From positions 1-34,677 of IMG/VR virus record IMGVR_UViG_3300021959_000181: a DNA stretch of 34,677 nucleotides; one strand, 5' to 3'. Below the pieces are notes generated by a model that had not been told where the DNA came from, searched no databases, and saw nothing but the letters and a program-made list of their open reading frames with translations. Below, piece by piece: positions 23,604 through 30,959 of this stretch. Position numbers and translations under genes: made by a program. Origin of the DNA: a virus. Each line of letters opens with the position of its first letter. Position 1 is the first letter of the stretch.

Positions 23604-25156
23604 TGCGGCGGCATTTCTTCTGGTGGCATCCCTTGTTGCTGTTGCTGTTGCAACATCTGCCCGATTTGCTGTTCAAGCTCCTGGCGTTCTTCATCCGAAG
23701 TTCGTAAGCTGTTTGGGACTCCAAGTTTATTGGCCACATAGTCAGCGATAGCATCTTGCTTGACCGTGGCGGCGGCAACCGGCCCCATCTGTGTTGAGAT
23801 TTGTGCCCATTGCATAACGTCCTGTATGTCATCAAGGTTTTGTGCTTTGGCCAGTGGCGACACGGGCGTGATCTTTACCTCCAGGCCGTTAATGCGTAGC
23901 GGTAAATTAATCAGACCCCGCTCGTCCATAATCTGCATAGACCGTCTAACCAGTGGGATCATGCACTCTCGGATTAATCGACCAAAGGCTGACCCCATAT
24001 TGACGGACAGCAACTTCATTCGCTCGACAATCTCTGTGGCAGATCGTGCCGACATGGCATCAGATGGCAGACTGTCATCCATCAACGTCTGCTTAATAGC
24101 CATGCGTAAGTCTTGCAAAACAATCTGGGTCAGTTGGATATCACTAGCCCTGGGCAAAGGCTGAAGGCTGGGTCCACGGGCACCGCCATTGGATGCGACC
24201 GGTATGACGGCACCTGGAACTATACGAATTGATTGCGGGTTCAGAACACCGTCATCAACTGCCGTGAATATGCCTGAGATATTCAAGCTGGCGTTCTTCA
24301 AAAGCAACTCGACCGCCTTATTCAATGTCAAGATATCGCCCAGGCATTGTGTAATCGGACCACGGCCCATAATCTCACCGGATACTTTGCTGTACCTGGA
24401 CACGACCCAGGGTGACAATTTCAACTTGCGATAGACCAAGATCATGTCGTCTTCGTTTTCAGTTTTATAGCAAACGTAATATCCGTAACCGCCCTCGTTG
24501 ACATCGAGAATTGTGCTTTCGGTCAGGGTCACCATTTCCTGTGGCTTGTCTTCAATTAGCCTTTGCAATGTGTCCGGCAACTCGGCATCGTTCCAGATTT
24601 GCTGAATGTTCTCAGCGGCCACCCGCATTTTGCGAAATACATTTTCGACTGTGCCCTGGGGGCCTTCTTCGAGTGCGACCAGAGCCTGTGGAATTGCCTG
24701 GAAGCGGATAGGCTCCAGGTCATCACCTGGCTGGATCAGCATGACACCAGTGCCGATAGACAGGTCAAGCAAGAACTCGCCCATAGCCAGGTCAAATGAT
24801 GTCTGCTTAATAATGCTGAAGAACTTGTCCGTATAGTTCTGCAAGCCTTCACGAACTTCGTCTTGTGCTTCCTCTGGTATTTCAGTGCCAGGCTGTAAGA
24901 CCATCCATTCTTTATCAGGCGGGAACAGCCCAGCCTGGATACGGTTGGCAAAACGCTGAACGCCGTGGACCGCAGTGCTGTCAAACACCTGTAGGTTTTT
25001 TACTCTGCCTGGTATGCCGCCTTCCCAGTAACCATCATAAAGATTTCTCTGGGGCAAAGCATACTGATAGCACTGCTCATAGAGAGTTCGCCAGTTCTCT
25101 TTGCGGGTCCAGGCGGTGTGATATCGCTTATTAACGTGTTCGGCTGACAGTCTCAT
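23600..25156 (-). CDS. Portal protein / head-tail connector (gp8-like)
   Basis: A 518-aa dodecameric portal. RKENWRTLYEQCYQYALPQRN followed by GRVKNLQVFDSTAVHGVQRFA and LFPPDKEWMVLQPG is the conserved N-terminal block of T7 gp8-type connectors. The middle has MGRGPITQCLGDILTLNKAV, and the C-terminus is Gln/Pro-rich, possibly disordered. Located between TerL/GNAT and scaffold as in T7-like genomes. Confidence 0.93.
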   Translation of the reverse strand: MRLSAEHVNKRYHTAWTRKENWRTLYEQCYQYALPQRNLYDGYWEGGIPGRVKNLQVFDSTAVHGVQRFANRIQAGLFPPDKEWMVLQPGTEIPEEAQDEVREGLQNYTDKFFSIIKQTSFDLAMGEFLLDLSIGTGVMLIQPGDDLEPIRFQAIPQALVALEEGPQGTVENVFRKMRVAAENIQQIWNDAELPDTLQRLIEDKPQEMVTLTESTILDVNEGGYGYYVCYKTENEDDMILVYRKLKLSPWVVSRYSKVSGEIMGRGPITQCLGDILTLNKAVELLLKNASLNISGIFTAVDDGVLNPQSIRIVPGAVIPVASNGGARGPSLQPLPRASDIQLTQIVLQDLRMAIKQTLMDDSLPSDAMSARSATEIVERMKLLSVNMGSAFGRLIRECMIPLVRRSMQIMDERGLINLPLRINGLEVKITPVSPLAKAQNLDDIQDVMQWAQISTQMGPVAAATVKQDAIADYVANKLGVPNSLRTSDEERQELEQQIGQMLQQQQQQGMPPEEMPPQ

Positions 25157-25428
25157 TAGCTGGTACTTCCCGCACTAGAGCGAGAGTAACCAGCGGGGCC
25201 GAGTGTTGTCTGTGAGGGTACACCAAGGAAAGGATTGTCACGTTGTGAAAGTAACGCTCTGCGACCGCCGGTACGCCGTGCCCGTTTTCGTGCAGATATT
25301 TCACGCTGGCTCTGTGCCTCCCGTGCTTCGAGCCTTGCTTCCTGTTCTTGCTGGGCTTTGACCATTTCTGGGTCGGGACCAGGCGGGGCGGGAGGAGGAG
25401 TCGGCTTTGAGAAAATAGCACCCATCAT
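25156..25428 (-). CDS. Pro-rich small protein between GNAT-like and portal genes
   Basis: A 90-aa protein: MMGAIFSKPTPPPAPPGPDP, then an Arg/Glu/Gln helix (QQEQEARLEAREAQSQREIS), then basic and Gly/Ser-rich C-terminus with NPFLGVP. Family members start with an SKP-proline run and lie beside the portal in podoviruses; a head-completion role is possible. ATG 25428 shares TAATG with the preceding gene; a second ATG follows directly. The competing frame in this stretch has no such junctions. Confidence 0.7.
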   Translation of the reverse strand: MMGAIFSKPTPPPAPPGPDPEMVKAQQEQEARLEAREAQSQREISARKRARRTGGRRALLSQRDNPFLGVPSQTTLGPAGYSRSSAGSTS

Positions 25429-25922
25429 TAAATCCTTGCCAGTATATAAAAATCTTTTCCGTCAGGGCCGTATCGTTTTAACAACCCCTCCTCTTTAAAA
25501 TAGAGAACCTTTGCCCATTTGAGAGCCAGAAAATTATCGGAATGTACGGTGATCTGAAGGCGAACAAGGTTTAACTCTGACAGAAATCTGTCAAGTATCA
25601 GCTTCGTTACTCGATGAAAGGGCCGTGCATGGCTGGGCAGAGTCTCATCTGTAATCAGCCAGCATTCACCGACACCCTGCCAAAGTGGAATACAGCCAAA
25701 TATGCAGATGACCTGGCCTTTGTAGCAAGCCATATAGGCTGGTCCCATAGTGGCATAGCCTGACAGGATGCCGGAGAAGTCAGGTATATGCTTGAAGAAT
25801 GTAGCGTCCGTACCTCTGGGCTTGAGCATGGGCACCAGTGCTGGCTCAAAGTCGATCAGCTTGTAGTCTGCTTGCAATCTGGCCGCATCATTTAACGCGT
25901 TAATGTCCTCAAGCAAAGACAT
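25428..25922 (-). CDS. GNAT-like protein (gp13-type)
   Basis: From ATG 25922 the product is 164 aa. The layout (N-terminal LLEDINALNDAARLQADYKL, central strand AYMACYKGQVICIFGCIPLW, then HARPFHRVTKLILDRFLSE and a C-terminal NFLALKWAKVLYFKEEG strand-helix) follows the GNAT acetyltransferase fold of podovirus gp13-like proteins next to TerL. An acetyl-CoA loop is not clear, so catalytic activity is uncertain. ATG overlaps the TerL stop. Confidence 0.72.
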   Translation of the reverse strand: MSLLEDINALNDAARLQADYKLIDFEPALVPMLKPRGTDATFFKHIPDFSGILSGYATMGPAYMACYKGQVICIFGCIPLWQGVGECWLITDETLPSHARPFHRVTKLILDRFLSELNLVRLQITVHSDNFLALKWAKVLYFKEEGLLKRYGPDGKDFYILARI

Positions 25923-27426
25923 CAAAGTCCGACTTGGCAATTGGCGGCTGGGCAAAGTTCATTGGCCGCTTGGTCATGCGTTTATGTTCGCCCTGGAGGA
26001 CGAGATAGCCGTAAGCGTCACCAACGTGGGAGTGTTCGTTTTTGTTTGGCACATCTCGAAAGCGTTCCTGACCGGAGCCCATAGATACACGGCTGAAGTA
26101 ATAGCCACCGGCCAGGGCTTTGCGGGTACGCTGGCACTTTTTGTCAATAACGAGGCCAGGGCGTTTATCAAAATAGCGGATCATGGGTGCGGCCATCGCC
26201 TCACGCCTGGTCTTCCAATCGTTGGTCGCCGCCGGTCTGGCCAGCAAGCCGAGTGTCTTCAAGTGATCGAAGGCCGTGACCTCGAATATCTGATCCCTCT
26301 GCATACCGGCTGGATCGCCCCAGACAATAACATCAGCCTTGGGAAACATAACTTCAATTTCTGATTTCAACTGGTTGCCAAAACGCTCAAGACCCATGTC
26401 GAAGGTGACAAGCTCATGGAGGACACGCCATTGGCCGCTGGGGTGTTTCTGTCCGAATACAGCCGCCGGTGTCAAGCCAAAGTCCAGACCGATCTGCAAT
26501 GGCAAGCTCGGATCAAACTGCAACCCGTCCACTGACATTGATTCATCGTCATACTCCGGCGTGATGGGCCGACCTTCCTGGACAAAAGTATATTCGCCCT
26601 TGGCGTAACAGCGAATCCAATCCAGGTTCTTGCCGCCTACGAGTTGGTCATAGTAACCGGCTGGCAAGTTGGGCAAGTTCTCGGCAACTGGGTTTGTCAT
26701 CCACCATCGACCCGCAGACTTGGTGAACCCGTTGAACTCCGGCTCCGCGGGTAGATCGCTTTCCGGCACTTCCAATACGCCGCCTTGTTGTCTGAAGAAC
26801 TTCCAGGCAAATTTTCCGCCTGGTGCTTCCTTGCCTTCGCTCAATTTAAAATACCAATGGTCATCGTCCATCGGGTTGCTGTCCATCCAGATGCCCCGCC
26901 AGCTTGCACCGCCGTCAGCCTTGGTAGGATAGCGACCGACACGGTGTGACAGTCCATCGATAATTGCTTTCGGCAGTTCCCTGGCTTCATTGATCCAGGC
27001 ACCGGTCAATTCCAGTGACAACAGCTTCCGCACATCCTTGGGCTGGTCCAGTGCCAGGAAGATCACTTCGCAGTCAACCCCGTGGGCATCGCCACGGCTG
27101 GGTAATTTTATGTGATGGGTTATGGGCGGCGACCAGTGGGCACGGCCCCAGACATTTTCTGGGAACAATTCCATCCATGTCTTCAAGGTCGTAGTTCTCA
27201 GCATTGGGTAGCTGTTTCTGACAACAGCAAACCTTGAATATCTAATACCATCCCTGGGGCTGGGCTTCTGTCGGACAGCCCGTAACATAATTTCGGCGGC
27301 ACAGGCGTAGGACTTACCCGATCCAACCGGCCCCATCAATCCACGGACAAAGGAATTGTCCTGCAGGAACTTCCAGATATTGGGAGCCGTCTTAAAATCA
27401 AGGTCGAGGCTGGCTATTTCACTCAT
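25909..27426 (-). CDS. terL: Terminase large subunit
   Basis: DNA packaging motor, 505 aa from ATG 27426 (upstream GTG 27435 is in frame but ATG has AGGAAGGTG at ideal spacing). ATPase: Walker A GPVGSGKS (about residues 32-39) and Walker B GAWINEARE with the catalytic Glu near 147. Nuclease: IGLDFGLTP (about 300) and VIVWGDPAGMQ, with HSHVGDAYGYL near the end as the third acid cluster. Overlaps terS. The full set of motifs leaves little doubt. Confidence 0.95.
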   Translation of the reverse strand: MSEIASLDLDFKTAPNIWKFLQDNSFVRGLMGPVGSGKSYACAAEIMLRAVRQKPSPRDGIRYSRFAVVRNSYPMLRTTTLKTWMELFPENVWGRAHWSPPITHHIKLPSRGDAHGVDCEVIFLALDQPKDVRKLLSLELTGAWINEARELPKAIIDGLSHRVGRYPTKADGGASWRGIWMDSNPMDDDHWYFKLSEGKEAPGGKFAWKFFRQQGGVLEVPESDLPAEPEFNGFTKSAGRWWMTNPVAENLPNLPAGYYDQLVGGKNLDWIRCYAKGEYTFVQEGRPITPEYDDESMSVDGLQFDPSLPLQIGLDFGLTPAAVFGQKHPSGQWRVLHELVTFDMGLERFGNQLKSEIEVMFPKADVIVWGDPAGMQRDQIFEVTAFDHLKTLGLLARPAATNDWKTRREAMAAPMIRYFDKRPGLVIDKKCQRTRKALAGGYYFSRVSMGSGQERFRDVPNKNEHSHVGDAYGYLVLQGEHKRMTKRPMNFAQPPIAKSDFDVFA

Positions 27427-27853
27427 CGATATCACCTTCCTTCTTTACCGCTACAACTTCCGGCCCGTGCATCGTAATTCCTACGACTGAGGGGGCTTTA
27501 CTTTCTTCACTAAGCGGCTCCAATAGCCCTGCACTTTTTGCCAGGACTTTAAGCACACTGACTTTATCGTGGAGTTCAATTTCCAAAGTAGGGTCACCAT
27601 CTTTGCTCCTTGTTACTCGTAATTTTTTTATGGCATGGGCCACGGCGTCAGGAATATCCTCCGAGGCTTTGACCGTGACATTGCCCTGGCTGTCCCAGCT
27701 AACAACATCGGTTAAGTTTGCCCTGGCAATATCAACCAGGGTCTGTGCAATGCCCTCCTTGTTCTGGGCAATGACATCACTGCGACCACGCAACCGGTCG
27801 CCCAGCTTCTTCACGCCGCCAAAACGGCCAGTGGGGTGAGGACTACCAACCAT
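27419..27853 (-). CDS. terS: Terminase small subunit
   Basis: A 144-aa protein directly upstream of terL, expected to recognise the packaging site and form a ring on DNA. The segment EGIAQTLVDIARANLTDVVSWDSQGNV and the later EIELHDKVSVLKVLAKSAGLLE match small terminase subunits of the Terminase_2 type. ATG 27853 overlaps the stop of the -1 frame of the preceding gene (TAATG), important for the frameshift argument. Confidence 0.85.
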   Translation of the reverse strand: MVGSPHPTGRFGGVKKLGDRLRGRSDVIAQNKEGIAQTLVDIARANLTDVVSWDSQGNVTVKASEDIPDAVAHAIKKLRVTRSKDGDPTLEIELHDKVSVLKVLAKSAGLLEPLSEESKAPSVVGITMHGPEVVAVKKEGDIDE

Positions 27854-28127
27854 TAAAACGGTATCTTGTCATCAAGATCGATAGGCGTGTCTACAGAACC
27901 AGCGACACGCCCCGTTACTTTCCCCGCCCGTCATCCTCAAACGGCGGCATCATGGAAATAAAAACTTCCACCTGGCCGTTATCATTCATCTGGGGAACCG
28001 GCAACGCCTCCAGTTGTAAATTAAACCCGTCACCGTTCTTTTTGGGGAAGGCTACCCCGACACGGTTCCAGTACGTCTTGCCGTCACGGCCCTTGCGGGG
28101 TGTCTTCAACTCATAACGATCAGCCAT
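27853..28127 (-). CDS. Frameshift fusion: SSB-like protein with acidic C-terminal tip (91 aa)
   Basis: Predicted product of a -1 shift at codons 68-70 of the 70-aa ORF. After Lys70 the ribosome would continue for 21 codons, giving a flexible linker with TGRVAGSVDTPI and ending DLDDKIPF before TAA (27853-27855). SSB proteins end in D-D/x-D-x-I-P-F, which recruits host replication and repair enzymes. The TAA shares TAATG with terS, exactly like other junctions of this operon, whereas the zero-frame stop leaves a 61-bp gap. The phage encodes no other SSB in the window. A sequencing indel in the GGGGAAA run is the main alternative. Confidence 0.72.
27884..27938 (-). promoter_or_regulatory. Programmed -1 ribosomal frameshift signal
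   Basis: In transcription order: an SD-like GAGGA (27938-27934), 9 nt, the slippery heptamer G GGA AAG in the zero frame (27924-27918; the same heptamer drives lambda gpG-T), zero-frame stop TAA (27917-27915), 6-nt spacer, and an 8-bp GC-rich stem GGCGTGTC/GACACGCC (27911-27904 and 27891-27884) with a 12-nt loop. Heptamer, spacer, hairpin and upstream SD together match the canonical bacterial architecture. Confidence 0.78.
27915..28127 (-). CDS. Small beta-rich protein, probable phage SSB, zero-frame form (70 aa)
   Basis: The zero-frame product reads MADRYELKTPRKGRDGKTYW then strands RVGVAFPKKN, FNLQLEALPVP and VEVFISMMPPFEDD, ending DGRGK at the slippery heptamer. The strand pattern suits a small OB-like fold, and similar small proteins (K-T-x-W-x-R-V-G-x-A-F-P-x-K-x-G-x-G) occur in alphaproteobacterial phages and plasmids without assigned function. 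It begins after GGGAG 8 nt upstream and overlaps the previous gene. This form lacks the acidic tip made by frameshifting. Confidence 0.8.
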   Translation of the reverse strand: MADRYELKTPRKGRDGKTYWNRVGVAFPKKNGDGFNLQLEALPVPQMNDNGQVEVFISMMPPFEDDGRGK

Positions 28128-28320
28128 TATTCATCTCCCATTTCAGTTTTTCCAAATATAAAATTCCGTCCATTAATTCTTCCTGGGCGTTTTCAATCCA
28201 ATGGATCGCCGGTGCGTTATTGTCTTGCATAGTTACTCCAAACTTCACCATGCCCTGGCTACTGCGTTTGATAAACTTACCAAGCACACGATTAACAACG
28301 GGGTCGCCGGTAAGATCAGC
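28120..28320 (-). CDS. Small helical protein, MazG-like fragment
   Basis: From ATG 28320 the product is 66 aa: MADLTGDPVVNRVLGKFIKR, KFGVTMQDNNAP, then AIHWIENAQEELMDGILYLEKLKWE. The last helix (W-I-x-x-A-x-E-E-L-M-D-x-x-x-Y-L) resembles the E-E-x-x-D metal-binding helix of all-alpha NTP pyrophosphohydrolases of the MazG group, so nucleotide house-cleaning is possible. Only one motif is visible and the protein is short. ATG lies inside the preceding gene's stop region. Confidence 0.6.
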   Translation of the reverse strand, partial: ADLTGDPVVNRVLGKFIKRSSQGMVKFGVTMQDNNAPAIHWIENAQEELMDGILYLEKLKWEMNNG

Positions 28321-28522
28321 CATCCTTAATCGCTCCCCTGATAATTTCGTCAATAGTCACCCCTATACGCTTGGGGTGCTTTCGCACATAACCGCTCGAT
28401 ACAGCCCGTTCAGACCGTATGTGAGCCGAGGTCATATGAGCGGCTACAGCAATAGCCATATTCAACCGATCACCCTCTGGGACACTCTCCAGGGCCTGTG
28501 TGATCTCCAAAACTAAACTCAT
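28316..28522 (-). CDS. Hypothetical 68-aa protein
   Basis: First gene after the 28523-28683 gap. It reads MSLVLEITQALESVPEGDRL, then NMAIAVAAHMTSAHIR and GVTIDEIIRGAIKDG, mostly helical. ATG 28522 is preceded by GAGGG. The gene is the likely first cistron of the packaging-side operon, so it may be among its first products. No family is recognised. Confidence 0.6.
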   Translation of the reverse strand: MSLVLEITQALESVPEGDRLNMAIAVAAHMTSAHIRSERAVSSGYVRKHPKRIGVTIDEIIRGAIKDG

Positions 28523-28683
28523 CAAAAAACCCTCAAATATTTTTGTGAGATCCCCACACGCACACGGCGAGGGCGGGGGGGGGAAGGGTCGCTTTTCTGT
28601 AGCTGGGGCATTTTCTTTTTTTTCTCCAGGGAAAAGGGCAAGGTCACAATGCTATCCGAACGTATAGCCATGTGACATCGCGG
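28523..28683. promoter_or_regulatory. Gap with inverted repeat, promoter-like boxes and G-tract
   Basis: 161 bp with no gene. GTCACAATGCTAT (28643-28655) faces ATAGCCATGTGAC (28664-28676), an inverted repeat with two mismatches. On the minus strand TTGACC and TATACG, 15 bp apart, overlap it, so it could be an operator on a promoter for 28522 and terS-terL. A G-tract with G3-C-G9-AA-G3 (28571-28588) fits a four-run G-quadruplex pattern on the + strand. The same hairpin could instead end the replication transcript. Confidence 0.45.
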
Positions 28684-29397
28684 TCAATCTCTAAGGAACC
28701 CAAGGTGCGGCGGCGCGGATTGCCTGTTGTTTCTACAGTCTGCCAGCTTGGCTGATGCCTTGGTCTTCACCTGATCGATGGTCAGCCCCTTGTCTGTCAG
28801 GCACTCAACTGCAAGCTCCACCGCCCGTGGGTTTACCAGCCTGATCTCGCCGGTCGCCTCCTCCGCCGCTCGCGCATACCATCGTGCCACATCAACTCCA
28901 TCAACTAGTCTATCGTCCCCTACCTCCTCAGTCTGTTTACCCGCTTCGGTTTCAACGGTTGGCAAGTCTTCCTCCAACACAGGTGCTGGATCATCCTTGT
29001 TCATGCTGTCGATCAACTCCTCTTGGTCTAGCCTGGGGTCATAGACTACTCGCCAGACTGTACCCATAACGTGTCGCCATTTTGGATGTGATCTGTACCG
29101 GCTGACCTTCTCAATGTAGCCCAGCTTCTCGCACCTGGTCAGAGCCCGTGTGACGTTCTTACGATTGGTCCCTACCAGGTCAGAGATTGTCTGCGAGTTT
29201 GGCCAGGTGAAGCCTTGTCCGTTTGCATAACTGCATAGCACTGTGAAGATATGGAAGTCACCTAACGTAAGCCCTTTGCCTTTGTTCTTTGAGTTAGGCC
29301 GCTTTACATTCCAGACCGCTCTGGTTGGTATACGCCCGAAGAAGCTAGGCGGTGAGTTGCTCGACTTGCCGAATGATGGCTCGGTTTGCTTGCTCAT
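28684..29397 (-). CDS. Second wHTH replication-type protein
   Basis: From ATG 29397 (AAGGA 6 nt upstream) 237 aa. The N-terminal half, VWNVKRPNSKNKGKGLTLGD, then WPNSQTISDLVGTNRKNVTR and LTRCEKLGYIEKVSRYRSH, is a helix-turn-helix of the kind found in phage replisome organisers. An acidic linker follows (VLEEDLPTVETEAG) and a helical C-terminus. It shares domain plan with the O-like protein two genes upstream and may be a paralogue, a helicase recruiter or a regulator of the O-like gene. Overlaps the loader-like gene by 53 nt. Confidence 0.7.
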   Translation of the reverse strand: MSKQTEPSFGKSSNSPPSFFGRIPTRAVWNVKRPNSKNKGKGLTLGDFHIFTVLCSYANGQGFTWPNSQTISDLVGTNRKNVTRALTRCEKLGYIEKVSRYRSHPKWRHVMGTVWRVVYDPRLDQEELIDSMNKDDPAPVLEEDLPTVETEAGKQTEEVGDDRLVDGVDVARWYARAAEEATGEIRLVNPRAVELAVECLTDKGLTIDQVKTKASAKLADCRNNRQSAPPHLGFLRD

Positions 29398-29863
29398 ATT
29401 GTGTCCTTTCAATTGCTTTAAGCATCAACCTTCTATGCTGACATCTGAACTCAACGTCTTCCTTGATCTCGATCCAACTTGGAAACCACTTGTACTGGTC
29501 GGGTATCTTTGTGAGGCTTTCCATGACCGCATCCTTGGGGTATTCCTTGAGCTTCTCCACGAAGGCTTCGAGAATGATATCCAGGTCACCGCCATCGTTT
29601 TTGTGTGACATGAGAGCCCTCATCTTGAGTAGAGCCTGGGCTATGTCGTTATCTTCAGCGGGTGCCATTGTTGCCTTGATCGCCTGGCCCAGTTCTTCGA
29701 GCTTGTCGTTGCTGATTGTATTGATGATCTGATAGCCCCTGAGATCGAAATCATGTGTGTAGTTTTCTTCGACTTTTAAACCGGCTGAATGCGTCAACGA
29801 GGTGACCGCTGTTCTGTCGGCTGTCAGTGCGTCTGCTGGCGTGTGTAGTGTGAGTTTGTTCAT
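29345..29863 (-). CDS. Helicase-loader-like replication protein
   Basis: From ATG 29863 (AGGTGG upstream) 172 aa; the longer TTG-like extension to 29956 lies inside the O-like gene and lacks a ribosome site. The sequence has YTHDFDLRGYQIINTISNDK, then EAFVEKLKEYPKDAVMESLT and WFPSWIEIKEDVEFRCQHRR. The YP-x-D/A ... W-F/W-P-x-W-x-E/I block is typical of small phage proteins paired with O-like initiators and thought to load DnaB. Overlaps the O-like gene by 113 nt, as lambda O and P are neighbours. Confidence 0.62.
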   Translation of the reverse strand: MNKLTLHTPADALTADRTAVTSLTHSAGLKVEENYTHDFDLRGYQIINTISNDKLEELGQAIKATMAPAEDNDIAQALLKMRALMSHKNDGGDLDIILEAFVEKLKEYPKDAVMESLTKIPDQYKWFPSWIEIKEDVEFRCQHRRLMLKAIERTQYEQANRAIIRQVEQLTA

Positions 29864-30425
29864 CGAGCCACCTTTCTTGATTGAGCCATGTCGCTGGATT
29901 GCAAATGTAGTCTGGATCAGGATTGTATTTAGCCAGGCCAGCCATGATGGTTTCATGGGGTGTTTTCTTCAGTGCCTGTTTGTATGATTTGAGTGCCGCC
30001 CCTTTACCTACCCGCTTGGGATATTGTTTCCAGAAATCGTCAAAGTTGGCCTTTGCTAATAAAGACTCTTGACGGTTCATTGACGGTTGGGGTGTCGCCT
30101 CCGACACTACCCCCGTGTCTCTACCGACACTAGTGTCGACTCCGACACCCGTGTCTCTAGCGACACTACCCAACGTGATTTTATAGGTTGTAGCTACGCC
30201 GGTTTTGCCCGTGCGAACTCGCTCCAGTTCACCCAATTCGACCAGTTGATTTATGGCATTTATGGTGTTCCGGCGATTGACGTTTACATACTTGGATAAG
30301 CGGCCCAGAGATGGCCAGGCTATCCCTGCAGGATTGCAATGGTCTGCAATAGCCAGCAATACCAGCCGAGCCGTTCCCTTGGCCTGTGAGCCTTCCCAAA
30401 CATTGCCCATGATCTTAACGCTCAT
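29751..30425 (-). CDS. Lambda-O-like replication initiator
   Basis: A 224-aa replisome organiser. Residues 1-85 form a winged HTH (LVLLAIADHCNPAGIAWPSL, GRLSKYVNVNRRNTINAINQLVELGELERVRTGK). A low-complexity linker (SVARDTGVGVDTSVGRDTGV) is encoded by the iterons at 30092-30166. Residues about 127-195 (FDDFWKQYPKRVGKGAALKSYKQAL, CNPATWLNQERWLDE) are the C-terminal domain of phage replication proteins. Binding its own gene's iterons and recruiting helicase loader and host DnaB is the expected role. Starts immediately after the MT-A70 stop. Confidence 0.8.
   Translation of the reverse strand: MSVKIMGNVWEGSQAKGTARLVLLAIADHCNPAGIAWPSLGRLSKYVNVNRRNTINAINQLVELGELERVRTGKTGVATTYKITLGSVARDTGVGVDTSVGRDTGVVSEATPQPSMNRQESLLAKANFDDFWKQYPKRVGKGAALKSYKQALKKTPHETIMAGLAKYNPDPDYICNPATWLNQERWLDEQTHTTHASRRTDSRQNSGHLVDAFSRFKSRRKLHT
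30069..30090. repeat. Direct repeat beside the iterons
   Basis: TTGACGGTT occurs at 30069-30077 and again at 30080-30088 (11-bp period), two bases short of the first iteron. It lies on the side where lambda places its AT-rich unwinding region, and 30040-30068 is moderately AT-rich. A binding site for a host or phage factor is possible. Confidence 0.5.
30092..30166. other. Candidate replication origin: four iterons inside the initiator gene
   Basis: Four 16-bp dyad units of form GTGTC-N6-GACAC start at 30092 (GTGTCGCCTCCGACAC), 30115 (GTGTCTCTACCGACAC), 30133 (GTGTCGACTCCGACAC) and 30151 (GTGTCTCTAGCGACAC). Spacings are 23, 18 and 18 bp. They lie in the linker of the lambda-O-like gene, the layout of lambda ori (four dyad iterons in O). 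The encoded linker is low-complexity, as if selected at DNA level. Confidence 0.75.
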
Positions 30426-30959
30426 TCACGCCACCCAACGCCCTGTCTCGTTGCCTATGGTGTCCCAGCCATCACGATCAGTGCGGCTGAATAGCTCCAG
30501 ATACGGCCCTGGGTATAGCTGTTCGATCCGCTCATATATCTCGTCAGGCTTGCGGCTATGTTCCCGCCTGGGCGACATGATAATTTGATGCACCCCGCCC
30601 GATAATCTTGAGGGTTTTCCACGAGTCGCAAGCAAACATAGCTCCGCATTTTGACGGGTGTGATAGCCTAATCCCATGAAGAGAGAATCCGATTTACTGT
30701 TCTTTTTAACCCAGACGAAGCCAACCGTTTTGTAGGTGTACCCCCAAGCATCAATGAGCTTGAAAGCGTCATCAAGCATTGAACTAATAGCCCACATAAG
30801 TAGAACACTGTCAGGGGCGGCAAGATCAGACACCCGCATACCAGCAATATCGTTCTGTTCCATAACCTCGTAATGGTTCTTTGCACTGCGACCCTCCCCC
30901 TTGTTTGACCACGATTTCCATGACCACGGTGGGTCAGCTAATATCACCCCGTAGCTCAT
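30426..30959 (-). CDS. MT-A70-family DNA adenine methyltransferase
   Basis: A 177-aa N6-adenine methyltransferase. Residues 9-12 are the catalytic DPPW (in VILADPPWSWKSWS), followed by the SAM-side helices (DLAAPDSVLLMWAISSMLDD) and GYHTRQNAELCLLATRGKPSR, EHSRKPDEIYERIEQLYPG, all typical of phage MT-A70 enzymes. It may protect phage DNA from restriction or mark the origin; it sits directly upstream of the initiator gene. Overlaps the zinc-ribbon gene (ATGA). Confidence 0.9.
   Translation of the reverse strand: MSYGVILADPPWSWKSWSNKGEGRSAKNHYEVMEQNDIAGMRVSDLAAPDSVLLMWAISSMLDDAFKLIDAWGYTYKTVGFVWVKKNSKSDSLFMGLGYHTRQNAELCLLATRGKPSRLSGGVHQIIMSPRREHSRKPDEIYERIEQLYPGPYLELFSRTDRDGWDTIGNETGRWVA

Noticed and set aside
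25131-25421. 96-aa ORF in another frame over the Pro-rich gene
   Set aside because: Frame 25156-25428 has the TAATG junction, the SKP-proline start and family-like layout; the other has none.
25903-26364. 153-aa ORF on the + strand
   Set aside because: Antisense shadow of terL with no ribosome site and no protein-like pattern; terL motifs on the other strand are clear.
29864-29956. N-terminal extension of the loader-like gene
   Set aside because: It lies wholly within the O-like gene, lacks a ribosome site, and ATG 29863 has AGGTGG upstream.
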